Shown: positions 36,265 to 45,802 of the stretch, piece by piece
Layout: each line of letters opens with the position of its first letter
Position numbering within the stretch: position 1 is the first letter of the stretch
Source of the DNA: Bradyrhizobium sp. B097
GTDB lineage: Bacteria > Pseudomonadota > Alphaproteobacteria > Rhizobiales > Xanthobacteraceae
Direction: 5' to 3'
Assembly (NCBI RefSeq): GCF_038957035.1
Contig: NZ_CP152412.1
Coordinates: 4,274,501 to 4,338,500 of the forward strand
Length of the DNA stretch: 64,000 nucleotides
The notes under the pieces: model-generated
Database searches by the model: none
What the model saw: only the letters and a program-made list of their open reading frames with translations
What the model was told of the DNA's origin: nothing
Position numbers and translations under genes: made by a program

Positions 36265-36714
36265 CTATGGCCGGCGCACCTCGAAGTAGGTCTTGCCGCC
36301 ACGCTCAAAGCCCGCTTCCTCATAGAAGCGGAGGGTGGTCTCCCGCTTCGAGCCCGTCGCCAACAGAACCTTGTAGCAGTCGGCTTGCCAGGCAACATCG
36401 AGCGCGTGCGCAAGCACCCGTCGGCCGAGCCCTAGCCGACGGTGGTCGCCGTGAGTGACGACGTTCTCGATCACGGCATATGATCTGCCGCCTCGCGACA
36501 GGTTGGGCACGATCGCGAGCGTGCACGAGGAGACCAGCTGCTCTGCCGCTTGCGCCACGATCACGGTCATGAAGCTCGATGCAAGCAAATTCGACCAGAC
36601 ACGCTCGGCAGCGGCTGTCTCCAGCTCAGGATCGTGCGGATGAAGGTGTCGGTAAAGCTCCAACAGCTCGGGCAGTTCGTGCGCTGCCGCAGATCGGACG
36701 ATCACTTCGGTCAT
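36265..36714 (-). CDS. GNAT family N-acetyltransferase
   Basis: A 149-residue acetyltransferase with the acetyl-CoA fold: MTEVIVRSAAAHELPELLELYRHLHP at the start, YAVIENVVTHGDHRRLGLGRRVLAHALDVA with the R-x-x-G-x-G/A type pyrophosphate loop (here RRLGLG), and YKVLLATGSKRETTLRFYEEAGFERGGKTYFEVRRP at the end. The acceptor substrate is unknown. ATG at 36714 gives the usual N-terminus; the open frame to 36807 crosses a palindromic repeat. It is downstream of glnA on the same strand, separated by glnA's terminator. Confidence 0.9.
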   Translation of the reverse strand: MTEVIVRSAAAHELPELLELYRHLHPHDPELETAAAERVWSNLLASSFMTVIVAQAAEQLVSSCTLAIVPNLSRGGRSYAVIENVVTHGDHRRLGLGRRVLAHALDVAWQADCYKVLLATGSKRETTLRFYEEAGFERGGKTYFEVRRP

Positions 36715-36734
36715 GGACTGATTCCAGGGATCAT

Positions 36735-36803
36735 GGCTTCGCAACCCATCGCGCCGGTGCAAGCCTTGAGAGGATGGGTTTCGCTTCGCTCTACCCATCC
36801 TAC
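36735..36803. repeat. GATGGGT palindromic repeat, copy 3
   Basis: The right arm is intact (GGATGGGTTTCGCTTCGCTC followed by TACCCATCC, itself a smaller palindrome); the left arm is degraded to GGCTTCGCAACCCATCGCG. It lies in the space between glnA and the GNAT gene. Confidence 0.7.
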
Positions 36804-36823
36804 GCATCGTTCAACCAAAAACA

Positions 36824-36850
36824 AAAGGCGCTTCCGGTGGAAGCGCCTTT
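36824..36850 (-). terminator. Intrinsic terminator of glnA
   Basis: AAAGGCGCTTCC and GGAAGCGCCTTT form a perfect 12-bp stem with a 3-base loop, 25 bases after the glnA stop. Read on the glnA strand it is followed by TTTGTTTTTGG, a T-tract, so it is a strong rho-independent terminator. Confidence 0.88.
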
Positions 36851-36874
36851 CGCGTTCGTGAGGTGCCGTAAAGC

Positions 36875-38284
36875 TTACAGCGAGTAGTACATCTCGAACT
36901 CGACCGGGTGCGGGGTCATTTCGAAACGGGCGACCTCGGTCATCTTGAGCTCGATATAGGCGTCGATGAAGTCGTCGTCGAACACGCCGCCGTTCTTGAG
37001 GAACGCGCGATCCTTGTCGAGGCTCTCGAGCGCCTCGCGCAGCGAGCCGCAGACGGTCGGAATCTGCTTCAGCTCTTCCTTCGGCAGATCGTAGAGGTCC
37101 TTGTCCATCGCCGGACCCGGATCGATCTTGTTCTTGATGCCGTCGAGGCCTGCCATCAGCATCGCGGCGAAGCCGAGATAGGGATTGGCCATCGGGTCGG
37201 GGAAACGCACCTCGACGCGCTTGGCCTTCGGGTTCGCGGTGTAGGGGATCCGGCAGGCCGCCGAGCGGTTGCGCGCGGAATAGGCGAGCAGCACTGGGGC
37301 TTCATAGCCCGGGACCAGACGCTTGTAGGAGTTGGTCGATGGGTTGGTGAAGGCGTTGATCGCCTTGGCGTGCTTGATGACGCCGCCGATGTAGTGCAGG
37401 CAGGTTTCCGACAGGTCGGCGTATTTGTTGCCGGCGAAGGTCGGCTTGCCGTCCTTCCAGATCGACTGGTGGACGTGCATGCCCGAGCCGTTGTCGCCAT
37501 AGACCGGCTTCGGCATGAAGGTGGCGGTCTTGCCGTAGATGTGCGCGACCTGGTGGATGCAGTACTTGTAGATCTGCATGTGGTCGGCCATCAGGGTCAG
37601 CGTGTCGAACTTCATGCCGAGCTCGTGCTGGGCTGACGCCACTTCATGGTGGTGCTTCTCGACCTTGACGCCCATCTTGGCCATCGCGCCAAGCATCTCG
37701 GAGCGCATGTCCTGCACCGAGTCCTGCGGCGGCACCGGGAAGTAGCCGGCCTTGGTGCGGATGCGATGGCCAAGGTTGCCGCCTTCATACTCGGTGGCAG
37801 AGTTGATCGGCAGCTCGGAAGAGTCGAGACGGAAGCCCGTGTTGTAGGGTTCGGCCGAATAGCGCACGTCGTCGAACACGAAGAACTCGGCCTCGGGGCC
37901 GACGAACACGGTGTCGCCCACGCCCATCGACTTCACCATGGCCTCGGCCTTCTTGGCGATGCCGCGGGGGTCGCGGTTATAGGGCTCGCCGGTGGTCGGC
38001 TCGAGCACGTCGCAGGTGATGACCATGGTGGTCTCGGCGAAGAACGGGTCGATCGTCGCGGTGACCGGGTCCGGCATCAGGCACATGTCGGATTCATTGA
38101 TCGCCTTCCAGCCCGCGATCGACGATCCGTCGAACATCGTTCCCTCGGCGAAGATGTCATCGTCGATCATGCTGACGTCGAAGGTGACGTGCTGCCACTT
38201 GCCGCGCGGATCGGTGAAGCGCAGGTCGACGTATTTGACGTCGTTGTCCTTGATCGATTTCAGGACGTCTTTGGCGGTCTTCAT
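36875..38284 (-). CDS. glnA: Glutamine synthetase type I
   Basis: A 469-residue GSI enzyme that makes glutamine from glutamate, ammonia and ATP in the cytoplasm as a dodecamer. [96 protein letters not shown] and [24 protein letters not shown] are in the standard order. [10 protein letters not shown] holds Tyr398, the adenylylation site used by GlnE, so covalent control through PII is expected. It follows glnB on the same strand. Confidence 0.98.
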   Translation of the reverse strand: MKTAKDVLKSIKDNDVKYVDLRFTDPRGKWQHVTFDVSMIDDDIFAEGTMFDGSSIAGWKAINESDMCLMPDPVTATIDPFFAETTMVITCDVLEPTTGEPYNRDPRGIAKKAEAMVKSMGVGDTVFVGPEAEFFVFDDVRYSAEPYNTGFRLDSSELPINSATEYEGGNLGHRIRTKAGYFPVPPQDSVQDMRSEMLGAMAKMGVKVEKHHHEVASAQHELGMKFDTLTLMADHMQIYKYCIHQVAHIYGKTATFMPKPVYGDNGSGMHVHQSIWKDGKPTFAGNKYADLSETCLHYIGGVIKHAKAINAFTNPSTNSYKRLVPGYEAPVLLAYSARNRSAACRIPYTANPKAKRVEVRFPDPMANPYLGFAAMLMAGLDGIKNKIDPGPAMDKDLYDLPKEELKQIPTVCGSLREALESLDKDRAFLKNGGVFDDDFIDAYIELKMTEVARFEMTPHPVEFEMYYSL

Positions 38285-38377
38285 GAATACCCCTTATGGA
38301 TGTGCGGGTCGGTTTCCAGCGGAGAGGGACGTTATTCCCGCTTTTGGCGAGTTCGTGTGACTGCTGAAACGAAATGA

Positions 38378-38399
38378 GGCTGCCGAAGCAGCCTTTTTT
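38378..38399. terminator. Hairpin between glnB and glnA
   Basis: GGCTGC and GCAGCC arms enclose CGAA (plus strand) or TTCG (glnB/glnA strand), a stable C(UUCG)G tetraloop in the glnB-glnA transcript. The T6 tract follows on the plus strand, not on the gene strand, so on the transcript it is better seen as a processing or attenuating hairpin than a strong terminator. Confidence 0.65.
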
Positions 38400-38435
38400 C
38401 TCTTTTGCCGTCAGAAAATCCGGATAGCACCGGGC

Positions 38436-39128
<693 letters not shown>

Positions 39129-40628
39129 ATGGACGTTCTGACCACCACCGAGATGGAGCGCGCCGACCGGCTGACCGTCGCAGCCGGTACGCCGGGCTTC
39201 GCACTGATGATGAGCGCCGGCCAGGCCGTCGCTGAAGCCGCGATGGACCTGGTCGAGGAGGGGCCGATCGTCGTGGTCGCCGGCCGCGGCAACAATGGCG
39301 GCGACGGCTTTGTCGCCGCCGCCGAGCTCGCCGCGCGCGGCCGCGAGGTGTCGGTGATCCTGCTCTGCGAGCGCGACAGCCTGCAGGGCGACGCGGCGCT
39401 GGCGGCGAAGGGCTGGAAATATCCGGTGCTGCCGTTCAACCCGCAGGCGCTCGGCAAGCCGGCGCTGATCATCGACGCGCTGTTCGGCGCCGGGCTCAAT
39501 CGCCCGGTCAAGGGCGACCCGCTGGAGATGATCGCGGCCATCAACGCCAACGGTACGCCGGTGCTGGCGGTCGACCTGCCGAGCGGAATCAACGGCACCA
39601 CGGGCGCCGTCATGGGAGCGGCCGTGCAGGCGGCCGAAACCGTCACCTTCTTCCGCAAGAAGCCCGCGCATCTGTTGCTGCCGGGTCGGATGTATTGCGG
39701 CCGGGTGCGTGTCGCCGACATCGGCATCGCGGCGCAGGTGCTTGACGAGATCAAGCCGCTGACCGCGGAGAATTTGCCGCAGGCCTGGCGCTGGTCGTTT
39801 CCGCTGCCGCGGATTGATGGCCACAAATACGCAAGGGGCCACACCGTCGTGGTCTCCGGCGATCTCGCTTCGACCGGGGCGGCGCGGCTCGCCGCGCGCG
39901 CTGCGCTGCGCGCAGGCGCCGGGCTCGTCACCCTGGCCTCGCCGCGCGATGCGCTCGCCGTCAACGCGGCGGCGCTGACCGCGGTGATGGTGCGCGCGGT
40001 CGACAATCCAATCCAGTTCGCCGAACTGCTCGACGACAAGCGCCTCAACGCCTGCGTGATAGGGCCCGGCGCCGGCGTCAGCGCGCGTACCCGCGACTTC
40101 GTTCACACCGCGCTGTCGGCGCAGCGGCATCTGGTGCTCGACGCCGATGCGCTGACCAGCTTTGCCGGTTCGCCGGACCGGCTGTTCGAGGCAATCAAGG
40201 CCTCCGACGGTCTTGGGGTGGTGCTCACCCCGCATGAGGGCGAGTTTCCGCGGCTGTTCAGCGACATCTCCAACAAGCATCCCGGCCGCTCGAAGCTCGA
40301 GCGCGTCCGCGCGGCGGCCGAGCGTTCCGGCGCGGTGGTGCTGCTGAAGGGCGCCGACACGGTGATCGCATCTCCCGATGGCCGCGCGACCATCGCCGCG
40401 AACGCGCCGCCTTGGCTCGCCACCGCCGGCGCCGGCGACGTGCTGGCCGGCATCATCGCCGGCTTCCTGGCGCAGGGCGTTGCGGCATTCGAGGCCGCCA
40501 GCATCGGTGTGTGGCTGCACGGCGAAGGCGCCAGCGAGGCGGGGCCCGGCCTGATCGCGGAGGATCTCACCGAGGTGCTGCCTTCCGTGTTCCGCCGGCT
40601 CTATGACGAGTTCGGGATTGAGTACTAG
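39129..40628 (+). CDS. nnr: Bifunctional NAD(P)H-hydrate epimerase / ADP-dependent dehydratase
   Basis: A 499-residue fusion that repairs hydrated NADH and NADPH. The N-terminal YjeF_N half (about 1-215) epimerises R- and S-NAD(P)HX: VVVAGRGNNGGDGFVAAAELAARG and IIDALFGAGLNRPVKG, VDLPSGINGTTG. The C-terminal carbohydrate-kinase-like half (about 225-495) dehydrates the S form with ADP: YARGHTVVVSGDLASTGAARLAARAALRAGAGLVTLASP, VLTPHEGEFPRLF, VVLLKGADTVIASPDG and WLATAGAGDVLAGIIAGFLAQG. Both halves are complete. It overlaps the next GNAT gene by 26 bases. Confidence 0.96.
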   Translation: MDVLTTTEMERADRLTVAAGTPGFALMMSAGQAVAEAAMDLVEEGPIVVVAGRGNNGGDGFVAAAELAARGREVSVILLCERDSLQGDAALAAKGWKYPVLPFNPQALGKPALIIDALFGAGLNRPVKGDPLEMIAAINANGTPVLAVDLPSGINGTTGAVMGAAVQAAETVTFFRKKPAHLLLPGRMYCGRVRVADIGIAAQVLDEIKPLTAENLPQAWRWSFPLPRIDGHKYARGHTVVVSGDLASTGAARLAARAALRAGAGLVTLASPRDALAVNAAALTAVMVRAVDNPIQFAELLDDKRLNACVIGPGAGVSARTRDFVHTALSAQRHLVLDADALTSFAGSPDRLFEAIKASDGLGVVLTPHEGEFPRLFSDISNKHPGRSKLERVRAAAERSGAVVLLKGADTVIASPDGRATIAANAPPWLATAGAGDVLAGIIAGFLAQGVAAFEAASIGVWLHGEGASEAGPGLIAEDLTEVLPSVFRRLYDEFGIEY

Positions 40629-41067
40629 GCGGCTTCAGCTTGCCGACATGGATGCCGCTGCACGCGTGCACCGTGCGGCGTTCGACGAAGCGTTGCCGTG
40701 GCTCGCGGGCCTGCACACACCGGACGAAGACCGCTGGTTCTATCGCGAGCGGATGTTTGCGACCTGTACGCTGTGGGGCGCGTTCGACGGCGGGGCGATG
40801 AGCGGCGTCATCGCATTCCACGACGACTGGATCGAGCAGCTCTACGTGCTGCCGGCCGCGCAGGGCCGCGGCATCGGCGGCGCGCTGCTCGAGATCGCAC
40901 AGCAGGGCGCGGACCGGCTGCAACTCTGGACCTTCCAGCGTAACGCGCGGGCGCGCCGCTTCTACGAGGCGCGCGGTTTTGCCGCGGTCGAGGAAACCGA
41001 CGGCAGCCGCAACGAGGAGAGGGAGCCGGACGTGCGCTATCTCTGGGCGCGCAGGGCCGGCGGATGA
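40603..41067 (+). CDS. GNAT family N-acetyltransferase
   Basis: A 154-residue acetyltransferase: STRRLQLADMDAAARVHRAAFDEALPWLAGLHTPDEDRWFYRE, then WIEQLYVLPAAQGRGIGGALLEIAQQGADRLQLWTFQRNARARRFYEARGFAAVEETDGS, where QGRGIGG is the acetyl-CoA pyrophosphate loop and the end is the common N-x-x-A-x-x-F-Y-E-x-x-G-F motif. ATG at 40603 overlaps the end of nnr; a TTG at 40618 or ATG at 40648 are alternatives. The overlap suggests co-transcription and coupled translation. The acceptor is unknown. Confidence 0.88.
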   Translation: MTSSGLSTRRLQLADMDAAARVHRAAFDEALPWLAGLHTPDEDRWFYRERMFATCTLWGAFDGGAMSGVIAFHDDWIEQLYVLPAAQGRGIGGALLEIAQQGADRLQLWTFQRNARARRFYEARGFAAVEETDGSRNEEREPDVRYLWARRAGG

Positions 41068-41235
41068 CATATTGATCGGGGTTGACTGACCCCAGGCGGA
41101 TCCGGGAACAGGACGGGGCTCGCGGCGGGACGAAAGATCGTCTGGCAATCGGCCACCATTTGAGCACCTAATGCCTGTATCGACGAACGAATGTACCCTT
41201 GAGCCTCGAAGCTGCGTGGTACGGACCGGAGCAAC

Positions 41236-42831
41236 ATGACAAGTCCCTGCCGCGTTCTAATGATCTATCCGAAGTTCGTTCCGGACTCGTTCTGGAACTA
41301 TACCGAAGCTTGCGAACTCGTCGGCGCGAAGTATCCGGCGGCGCCGCTCGGACTGATCACCGTCGCCGCCATGCTGCCGAAGCATTGGGAGATTCGGCTC
41401 GTCAACCGTAACACCGAGCCTTCGACCGACGCGGACCTTGACTGGGCCGATCTCGTCATGATCGGCGGTATGCTCAACCAGCAGCCTGATTTTCTCCACC
41501 TGATCGATCTCGCCCACCAGCACGGCAAGCCGGTATGTGTCGGTGGGCCTGACGTCTCCTCCAGCCCGCACCTTTACGCGGATGCGGACTTCCAGGTGAT
41601 CGGCGAGGCCGAACACATCATCGAGGAATTCATCGCTGCCTGGGAAAGCGGCGAGCGCAAGGGCGTGTTCGTCGCCGAGAAATTCAAGATCGACGTCACG
41701 CTAAGCCCGATGCCCCGCTACGATCTGATCAAGTTCGATCATTATCTCTTTATTGGCGTGCAATATTCGCGTGGCTGCCCGTTCACCTGCGAGTTCTGCG
41801 ATATTATCGAGCTGTACGGGCGCGTGCCGCGCACCAAGACCCCGGATCAGATTCTCGCTGAGCTGCAAGCGCTCTACGATCATGGCTATCGTGGGCATGT
41901 CGATTTCGTCGACGACAACTTCATCGGCAACAAGAAAAACCTCCGCATCTTGCTGCCGCGGCTCAAAGCCTGGCTGGAAGAGCGAGACTATCCGTTCGAG
42001 TTCTCGACCGAAGCCTCGATCAATATCGCTGATGACAGCGAGCTGTTGCAGGCAATGAAGGACACGAACTTCTTCGGAATTTTCGTCGGCATTGAGAGCC
42101 CGGATCCGGAGACCCTCGTGCAGATGAAGAAAAAGCAGAACACCAGGCGCAACATCGCAGAGAGCGTTCACAAGATCTATGACTATGGCATGTTCGTCAC
42201 GGCGGGTTTCATCGTCGGGTTCGATACCGAGAAAGTCTCGATGGCGCAGGCGATGATCGACTTCATCGAGGAGGCGAGCATTCCAGTCTGCATGGTTGGA
42301 CTGCTCTATGCGCTGCCTGGCACACAGCTGACGCGGCGGCTGGCCCAGGAGGGCCGCCTGCACGAGGGCCATGATCTCATGAAGGTCGAGCAGGCGGGCG
42401 ACCAATGCACGCTCGGCTGCAATTTCGACACCAAGCGTCCGCTTCGTGACATCCTTACGGATTACAAGGCTGTGCTCGGGCACGTGTACAGCCCGGCGGC
42501 ATATGCAGGACGGCTGTCGCGGCTTGCCGCCATGCTCGACCGGTCGGATCGGCGCCGCGACCTGCCGGATGGCGACACGCGCAAGAGGCTTGGCGGCATC
42601 GAAGGCGTACACAAGATCATAAGTGCCCTGCCGGAGGTTCGCGAGCCGTTCTGGAAGACCTTCGTCGAGGTCGCCAAGTCCAATCCAGGCGCGCTGCGCT
42701 ACATCGTGATGCTGATGGCGCTGTACCTGCATTTCGGGCCGTTCTCGAACCACGTGATCGGTGAGATTGACCGCCGGATTGCCGAGCTGGACGGTGCGCC
42801 TCCGGTGAGGGCCACCGCGCTTGTGCCGTGA
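41236..42831 (+). CDS. B12-binding radical SAM protein, HpnP-like
   Basis: A 531-residue cobalamin-type radical SAM enzyme. Residues 1-140 are a B12-binding-like Rossmann domain (RVLMIYPKFVPDSFWNYTEACELVGAKYPAAPLGLITVAAMLP) without the DxHxxG base-off motif. QYSRGCPFTCEFCDI holds the CxxxCxxC cluster motif (about residues 180-190), and the C-terminal 120 residues fit the DUF4070 extension. This architecture is that of HpnP, the hopanoid C-2 methylase of Bradyrhizobium and Rhodopseudomonas, which is my leading guess; other methylases of this class cannot be excluded. ATG follows GGAGCAAC. No other hopanoid gene is adjacent. Confidence 0.85.
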   Translation: MTSPCRVLMIYPKFVPDSFWNYTEACELVGAKYPAAPLGLITVAAMLPKHWEIRLVNRNTEPSTDADLDWADLVMIGGMLNQQPDFLHLIDLAHQHGKPVCVGGPDVSSSPHLYADADFQVIGEAEHIIEEFIAAWESGERKGVFVAEKFKIDVTLSPMPRYDLIKFDHYLFIGVQYSRGCPFTCEFCDIIELYGRVPRTKTPDQILAELQALYDHGYRGHVDFVDDNFIGNKKNLRILLPRLKAWLEERDYPFEFSTEASINIADDSELLQAMKDTNFFGIFVGIESPDPETLVQMKKKQNTRRNIAESVHKIYDYGMFVTAGFIVGFDTEKVSMAQAMIDFIEEASIPVCMVGLLYALPGTQLTRRLAQEGRLHEGHDLMKVEQAGDQCTLGCNFDTKRPLRDILTDYKAVLGHVYSPAAYAGRLSRLAAMLDRSDRRRDLPDGDTRKRLGGIEGVHKIISALPEVREPFWKTFVEVAKSNPGALRYIVMLMALYLHFGPFSNHVIGEIDRRIAELDGAPPVRATALVP

Positions 42832-42890
42832 GTTCATCAAGGATGTGATGGACGGCAAAGTTCGCTCGACTCTTGGGCAACTGACGCAAC

Positions 42891-43718
42891 TCAGGCAACG
42901 TCGGTGGAAAGCGAAACGCTCTTCCACGCATCGAATTCGGCTTGCAGCAGTTTCATTTTTTCCTCGACCAGCCGCACGGCATCGCTGCCGAGCAGCAGAT
43001 GCGCCGGCGGATCGGCCGACAGTGCGAGTTTCAACATCGCCTGCGCGGCCTTTTGGGGATCGCCGACCTGCCAGCCACTCAGTTCCATGCGACGTTTGCG
43101 GATTGGATTGATGACAGCGTCATAATCTCCGATCGACCGCTCCGCTCGCACCATCGATCGTCCGGCCCAGTCGGTGCGAAAGCCGCCCGGCTCGACCGCG
43201 GTGACCTTGATGCCGAGGTCCTTGATTTCCTTGCCGAGGGATTCCGATATCCCTTCCAGCGCGAACTTGCTGCCATGGTAGTAGCTGAGGCCGGGCATCG
43301 TGATGATCCCGCCCATCGACGTGATGTTGAGGATATGCCCGGCGCGCCGCTTGCGCATGAAGGGCAGCACCGCCTGGATCATCGCCACCGCGCCGAAGAC
43401 GTTGACCTCGAACTGGCGTCGCAGATCGTCGATCGATGATTCCTCCAGGATGCCCTCGTGGCCGTAGCCGGCATTGTTCACCAGAACGTCGATCGCGCCG
43501 ATCCTGTGCTCGACGTCGGCGACGGCGGGCGCGATGGCCCCGGTGTTGGTGACGTCAAGAACCACCGCGTGCGCGCCGGCGCCGAGCGCTTCGAATGTCC
43601 GCTTGTCGTTCTCGTTGCGCACGGTGCCGGCGACGGTATGGCCGTCGCCCAATGCTGCCTCGGCCAACGCGCGGCCGAAGCCGGACGAAACGCCTGTGAT
43701 GAGGAAAGTCTTTGCCAT
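42891..43718 (-). CDS. Short-chain dehydrogenase/reductase
   Basis: A 275-residue classical SDR oxidoreductase. FLITGVSSGFGRALAEAAL is the T-G-x-x-x-G-x-G cofactor motif, VLVNNAGYGHEG the NNAG motif, ILNITSMGGIITMPGLSYYHGSKFALEGISESLGKE contains the catalytic Ser and Y-x-x-x-K (YHGSK), and VTAVEPGGFRTDWAGRSM is the P-G motif. Arg after the first strand (TVRNENDKRTFE) suggests NADP(H). The substrate is unknown. It is divergent from a LysR gene about 100 bases away, its likely regulator. Confidence 0.92.
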   Translation of the reverse strand: MAKTFLITGVSSGFGRALAEAALGDGHTVAGTVRNENDKRTFEALGAGAHAVVLDVTNTGAIAPAVADVEHRIGAIDVLVNNAGYGHEGILEESSIDDLRRQFEVNVFGAVAMIQAVLPFMRKRRAGHILNITSMGGIITMPGLSYYHGSKFALEGISESLGKEIKDLGIKVTAVEPGGFRTDWAGRSMVRAERSIGDYDAVINPIRKRRMELSGWQVGDPQKAAQAMLKLALSADPPAHLLLGSDAVRLVEEKMKLLQAEFDAWKSVSLSTDVA

Positions 43719-43819
43719 AGGAGATGTCCTTCAGATCGAGATTGCAGGCTCGATATAGGCGACTTGATTGGTGCAATAATCGGCATAGAGTGGCATGACC
43801 TGATGCAGATAATAGAACA

Positions 43820-44785
43820 ATGCAGCATGCTGGCCTTTTCGAGCTGAACGCCGTCGTCGCGATTTCAACGCATCGCAGCTTCCGCGCTGCCGCGACTGAA
43901 CTCGGCATTTCGCCCTCGGCGTTGAGCCATGCGATCGCCGCCCTGGAGAAGCGGTTGGGCGTGCGCCTCATCAATCGGACGACGCGCAGCGTCGCGCTGT
44001 CGGAGGCGGGAGAGCGTTTCCTCGCCAGGGTCAGTCCCGCGCTGCGCGAGATTGCCGGCGCGATGGAGGATGTGAACGAGTTTCGCGACACGCCCGCGGG
44101 AACGCTGCGCATCAACTTGAAGGAGCGCGCCGCGCACCAGATCCTCCGCCCGGTCGTCGCAAAGTTTCTGCGGCGCTATCCCGACATGAACGTCGAGCTG
44201 ACCCTGGAGGGACGCCCCATCGATATCGTCGCGGAAGGTTTCGATGCCGGCATCCGGCTGGCCGAAGCCGTGCCGCAGGACATGGTCGCGATCCCCTGTG
44301 GTCCGGACACGCGCTTCATTGTCGTCGGCGCGCCCGATTATTTCGCCCGCGCTTCGGTGCCGCGGTCTCCGCTCGATCTGCTCGCCCATGAATGCATTCG
44401 CAGGCGGATGCCCAGCGGCAAGCTCTATCACTGGGAGTTCGAGAAGCGCGGCGGCGAGCAGATGGTGGTGGATGTCCGGGGCAGGCTGACCCTCGACAAT
44501 GACAGCCTGATGGTCGAAGCCGCCCTCGACGGCCTGGGACTGGCGTTCGTCAGCGATTTCTGGGTGACGGGGCATCTCGCCGCCGGCACCCTGCGCGCCG
44601 TGCTGGACGACTGGACGCCGCCATTTCCCGGCTTGCGTCTCTACTATCCGAGGCACCGGCACATGACAGCCGGGCTTCGTGCTTTCGTCGACATGATCCG
44701 GGAGGAGACGAAGTTGGCCGCCGGCGGTGAGGCGGTCCGTGCACCTCCGGCCAAGCGATCGGGCGATCATCGCAAGCGCGCTTGA
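43820..44785 (+). CDS. LysR family transcriptional regulator (CrgA-like)
   Basis: A 321-residue LysR-type regulator: N-terminal helix-turn-helix (LFELNAVVAISTHRSFRAAATELGISPSALSHAIAALEKRLGVRLINRTTRSVALSEAGERFL) and an effector domain of the CrgA-like type (LRINLKERAAHQILRPVVAKFLRRYPDMNVELTLEGRPIDIVAEGFDAGIRLAEAVPQDMVAIP). This arrangement, divergent from an SDR gene, is common and usually means the LysR protein controls the reductase. The last 25 residues are a charged, Ala/Pro-rich tail. Confidence 0.92.
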   Translation: MQHAGLFELNAVVAISTHRSFRAAATELGISPSALSHAIAALEKRLGVRLINRTTRSVALSEAGERFLARVSPALREIAGAMEDVNEFRDTPAGTLRINLKERAAHQILRPVVAKFLRRYPDMNVELTLEGRPIDIVAEGFDAGIRLAEAVPQDMVAIPCGPDTRFIVVGAPDYFARASVPRSPLDLLAHECIRRRMPSGKLYHWEFEKRGGEQMVVDVRGRLTLDNDSLMVEAALDGLGLAFVSDFWVTGHLAAGTLRAVLDDWTPPFPGLRLYYPRHRHMTAGLRAFVDMIREETKLAAGGEAVRAPPAKRSGDHRKRA

Positions 44786-44941
44786 GCCGCCGTGGCCGCC
44801 GGGTCTTCGGCGATTGCTTCGCCGAGTGGTCGCGTCAGCGCCGGCCCCGCCATACCTGCGTCACGACACTTTTGGTGGACGCGTGGGGAATTGCGAGATA
44901 AAGGCGCATGATATTCCCTCGCATCCTCCAGAAGCTTTCTC

Positions 44942-45769
44942 GTGAGTGGCAGGCAGAACAGTTTCCTCGCGCAGGCAATGCAACAAGGTGCGTTGGCATT
45001 GCGGGCGCGGCAGTTTGCTCAAGCCGAGCAGATCGCCATCAACATTCTGAAATCAAACCGCTCGGACAGACACGCCGCGCTTCTGCTGGCGCATGCCCTG
45101 ATGGGGCAGAACCGAGGTGACGAGGCAATTGCACCGCTTGAGCGAGTTATACGCCGCGCCGACGACGGAGAGGTGGAGACCTTGCTCGGTGCGCTGCTGT
45201 GCGGTGCAGGGCGCACCACGGACGGCATCGCGCAGCTTCGACGCACGGCGGCGCGCCGCCCACCATATCTTCCTTCGTTTCGGGAACTCGCTGGGCAGCT
45301 TGCCAAGGCCGGTCAACACGACGAGGCGATCTGCACGATCGAGGCCGGCCTCGCGCTGGCTCCTGATAGCGTCGATCTGAAGCTTGACCTCGGGCGCCTC
45401 CTGCATGACACCAATGACTTCGCGCGGGCCGCGAGTGTCCTGACAGCCGCGCGCGATGCCGCGCCGGGACGCCCGGACGTCCTTAACCAGCTCGGGCGGG
45501 TCCTGATCCTTCATGGCGATTACGCCGCAGCCGCGGACGCCTTCCGCCGCGTGCTCGCGCTCTATCCGGACGATCGCTCGACCCGCGCCTATCTCGCCAC
45601 ATCCTTGTTCGAGCAGGGTGAGCGCGACGCTGCCGAGGCGGCGCTTCGTTCCATCATTCGTGGTCAGCCCCAGCTGTTGGGACGCGCGGCATTCGTCATG
45701 GCCGCGGCATCGCATGGTCGCTTCTTCTTCTCCCAGCGCGACGTTGCGAAATTCCTCGGCGGGGAGTGA
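44942..45769 (+). CDS. Tetratricopeptide repeat protein
   Basis: A 275-residue protein built of about six TPR-like helical pairs (for example GALALRARQFAQAEQIAINILKSNRSDRHAALLLAHALMGQNRGDEAIAPLERVIRRA, LGRLLHDTNDFARAASVLTAARDAAPGRPDVLNQLGRVLILHGDYAAAADAFRRVLALYPDD), with no signal peptide or catalytic domain seen. TPR proteins scaffold protein complexes; the partner here is unknown. The short C-terminal tail SHGRFFFSQRDVAKFLGGE is distinctive. The start is GTG; the ribosome-binding site is weak. Convergent with the next gene of unknown function. Confidence 0.8.
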   Translation: MSGRQNSFLAQAMQQGALALRARQFAQAEQIAINILKSNRSDRHAALLLAHALMGQNRGDEAIAPLERVIRRADDGEVETLLGALLCGAGRTTDGIAQLRRTAARRPPYLPSFRELAGQLAKAGQHDEAICTIEAGLALAPDSVDLKLDLGRLLHDTNDFARAASVLTAARDAAPGRPDVLNQLGRVLILHGDYAAAADAFRRVLALYPDDRSTRAYLATSLFEQGERDAAEAALRSIIRGQPQLLGRAAFVMAAASHGRFFFSQRDVAKFLGGE

Positions 45770-45802
45770 GGCCGGGCGCGTTGGACGAAATCTCGTCGCA
45801 CC

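Noticed and set aside
41067..41235. EcfG-type promoter (GGAAC box) before the HpnP-like gene
   Set aside because: A GGGAACAGG occurs near 41102, but no CGTT-type -10 lies at the right spacing.
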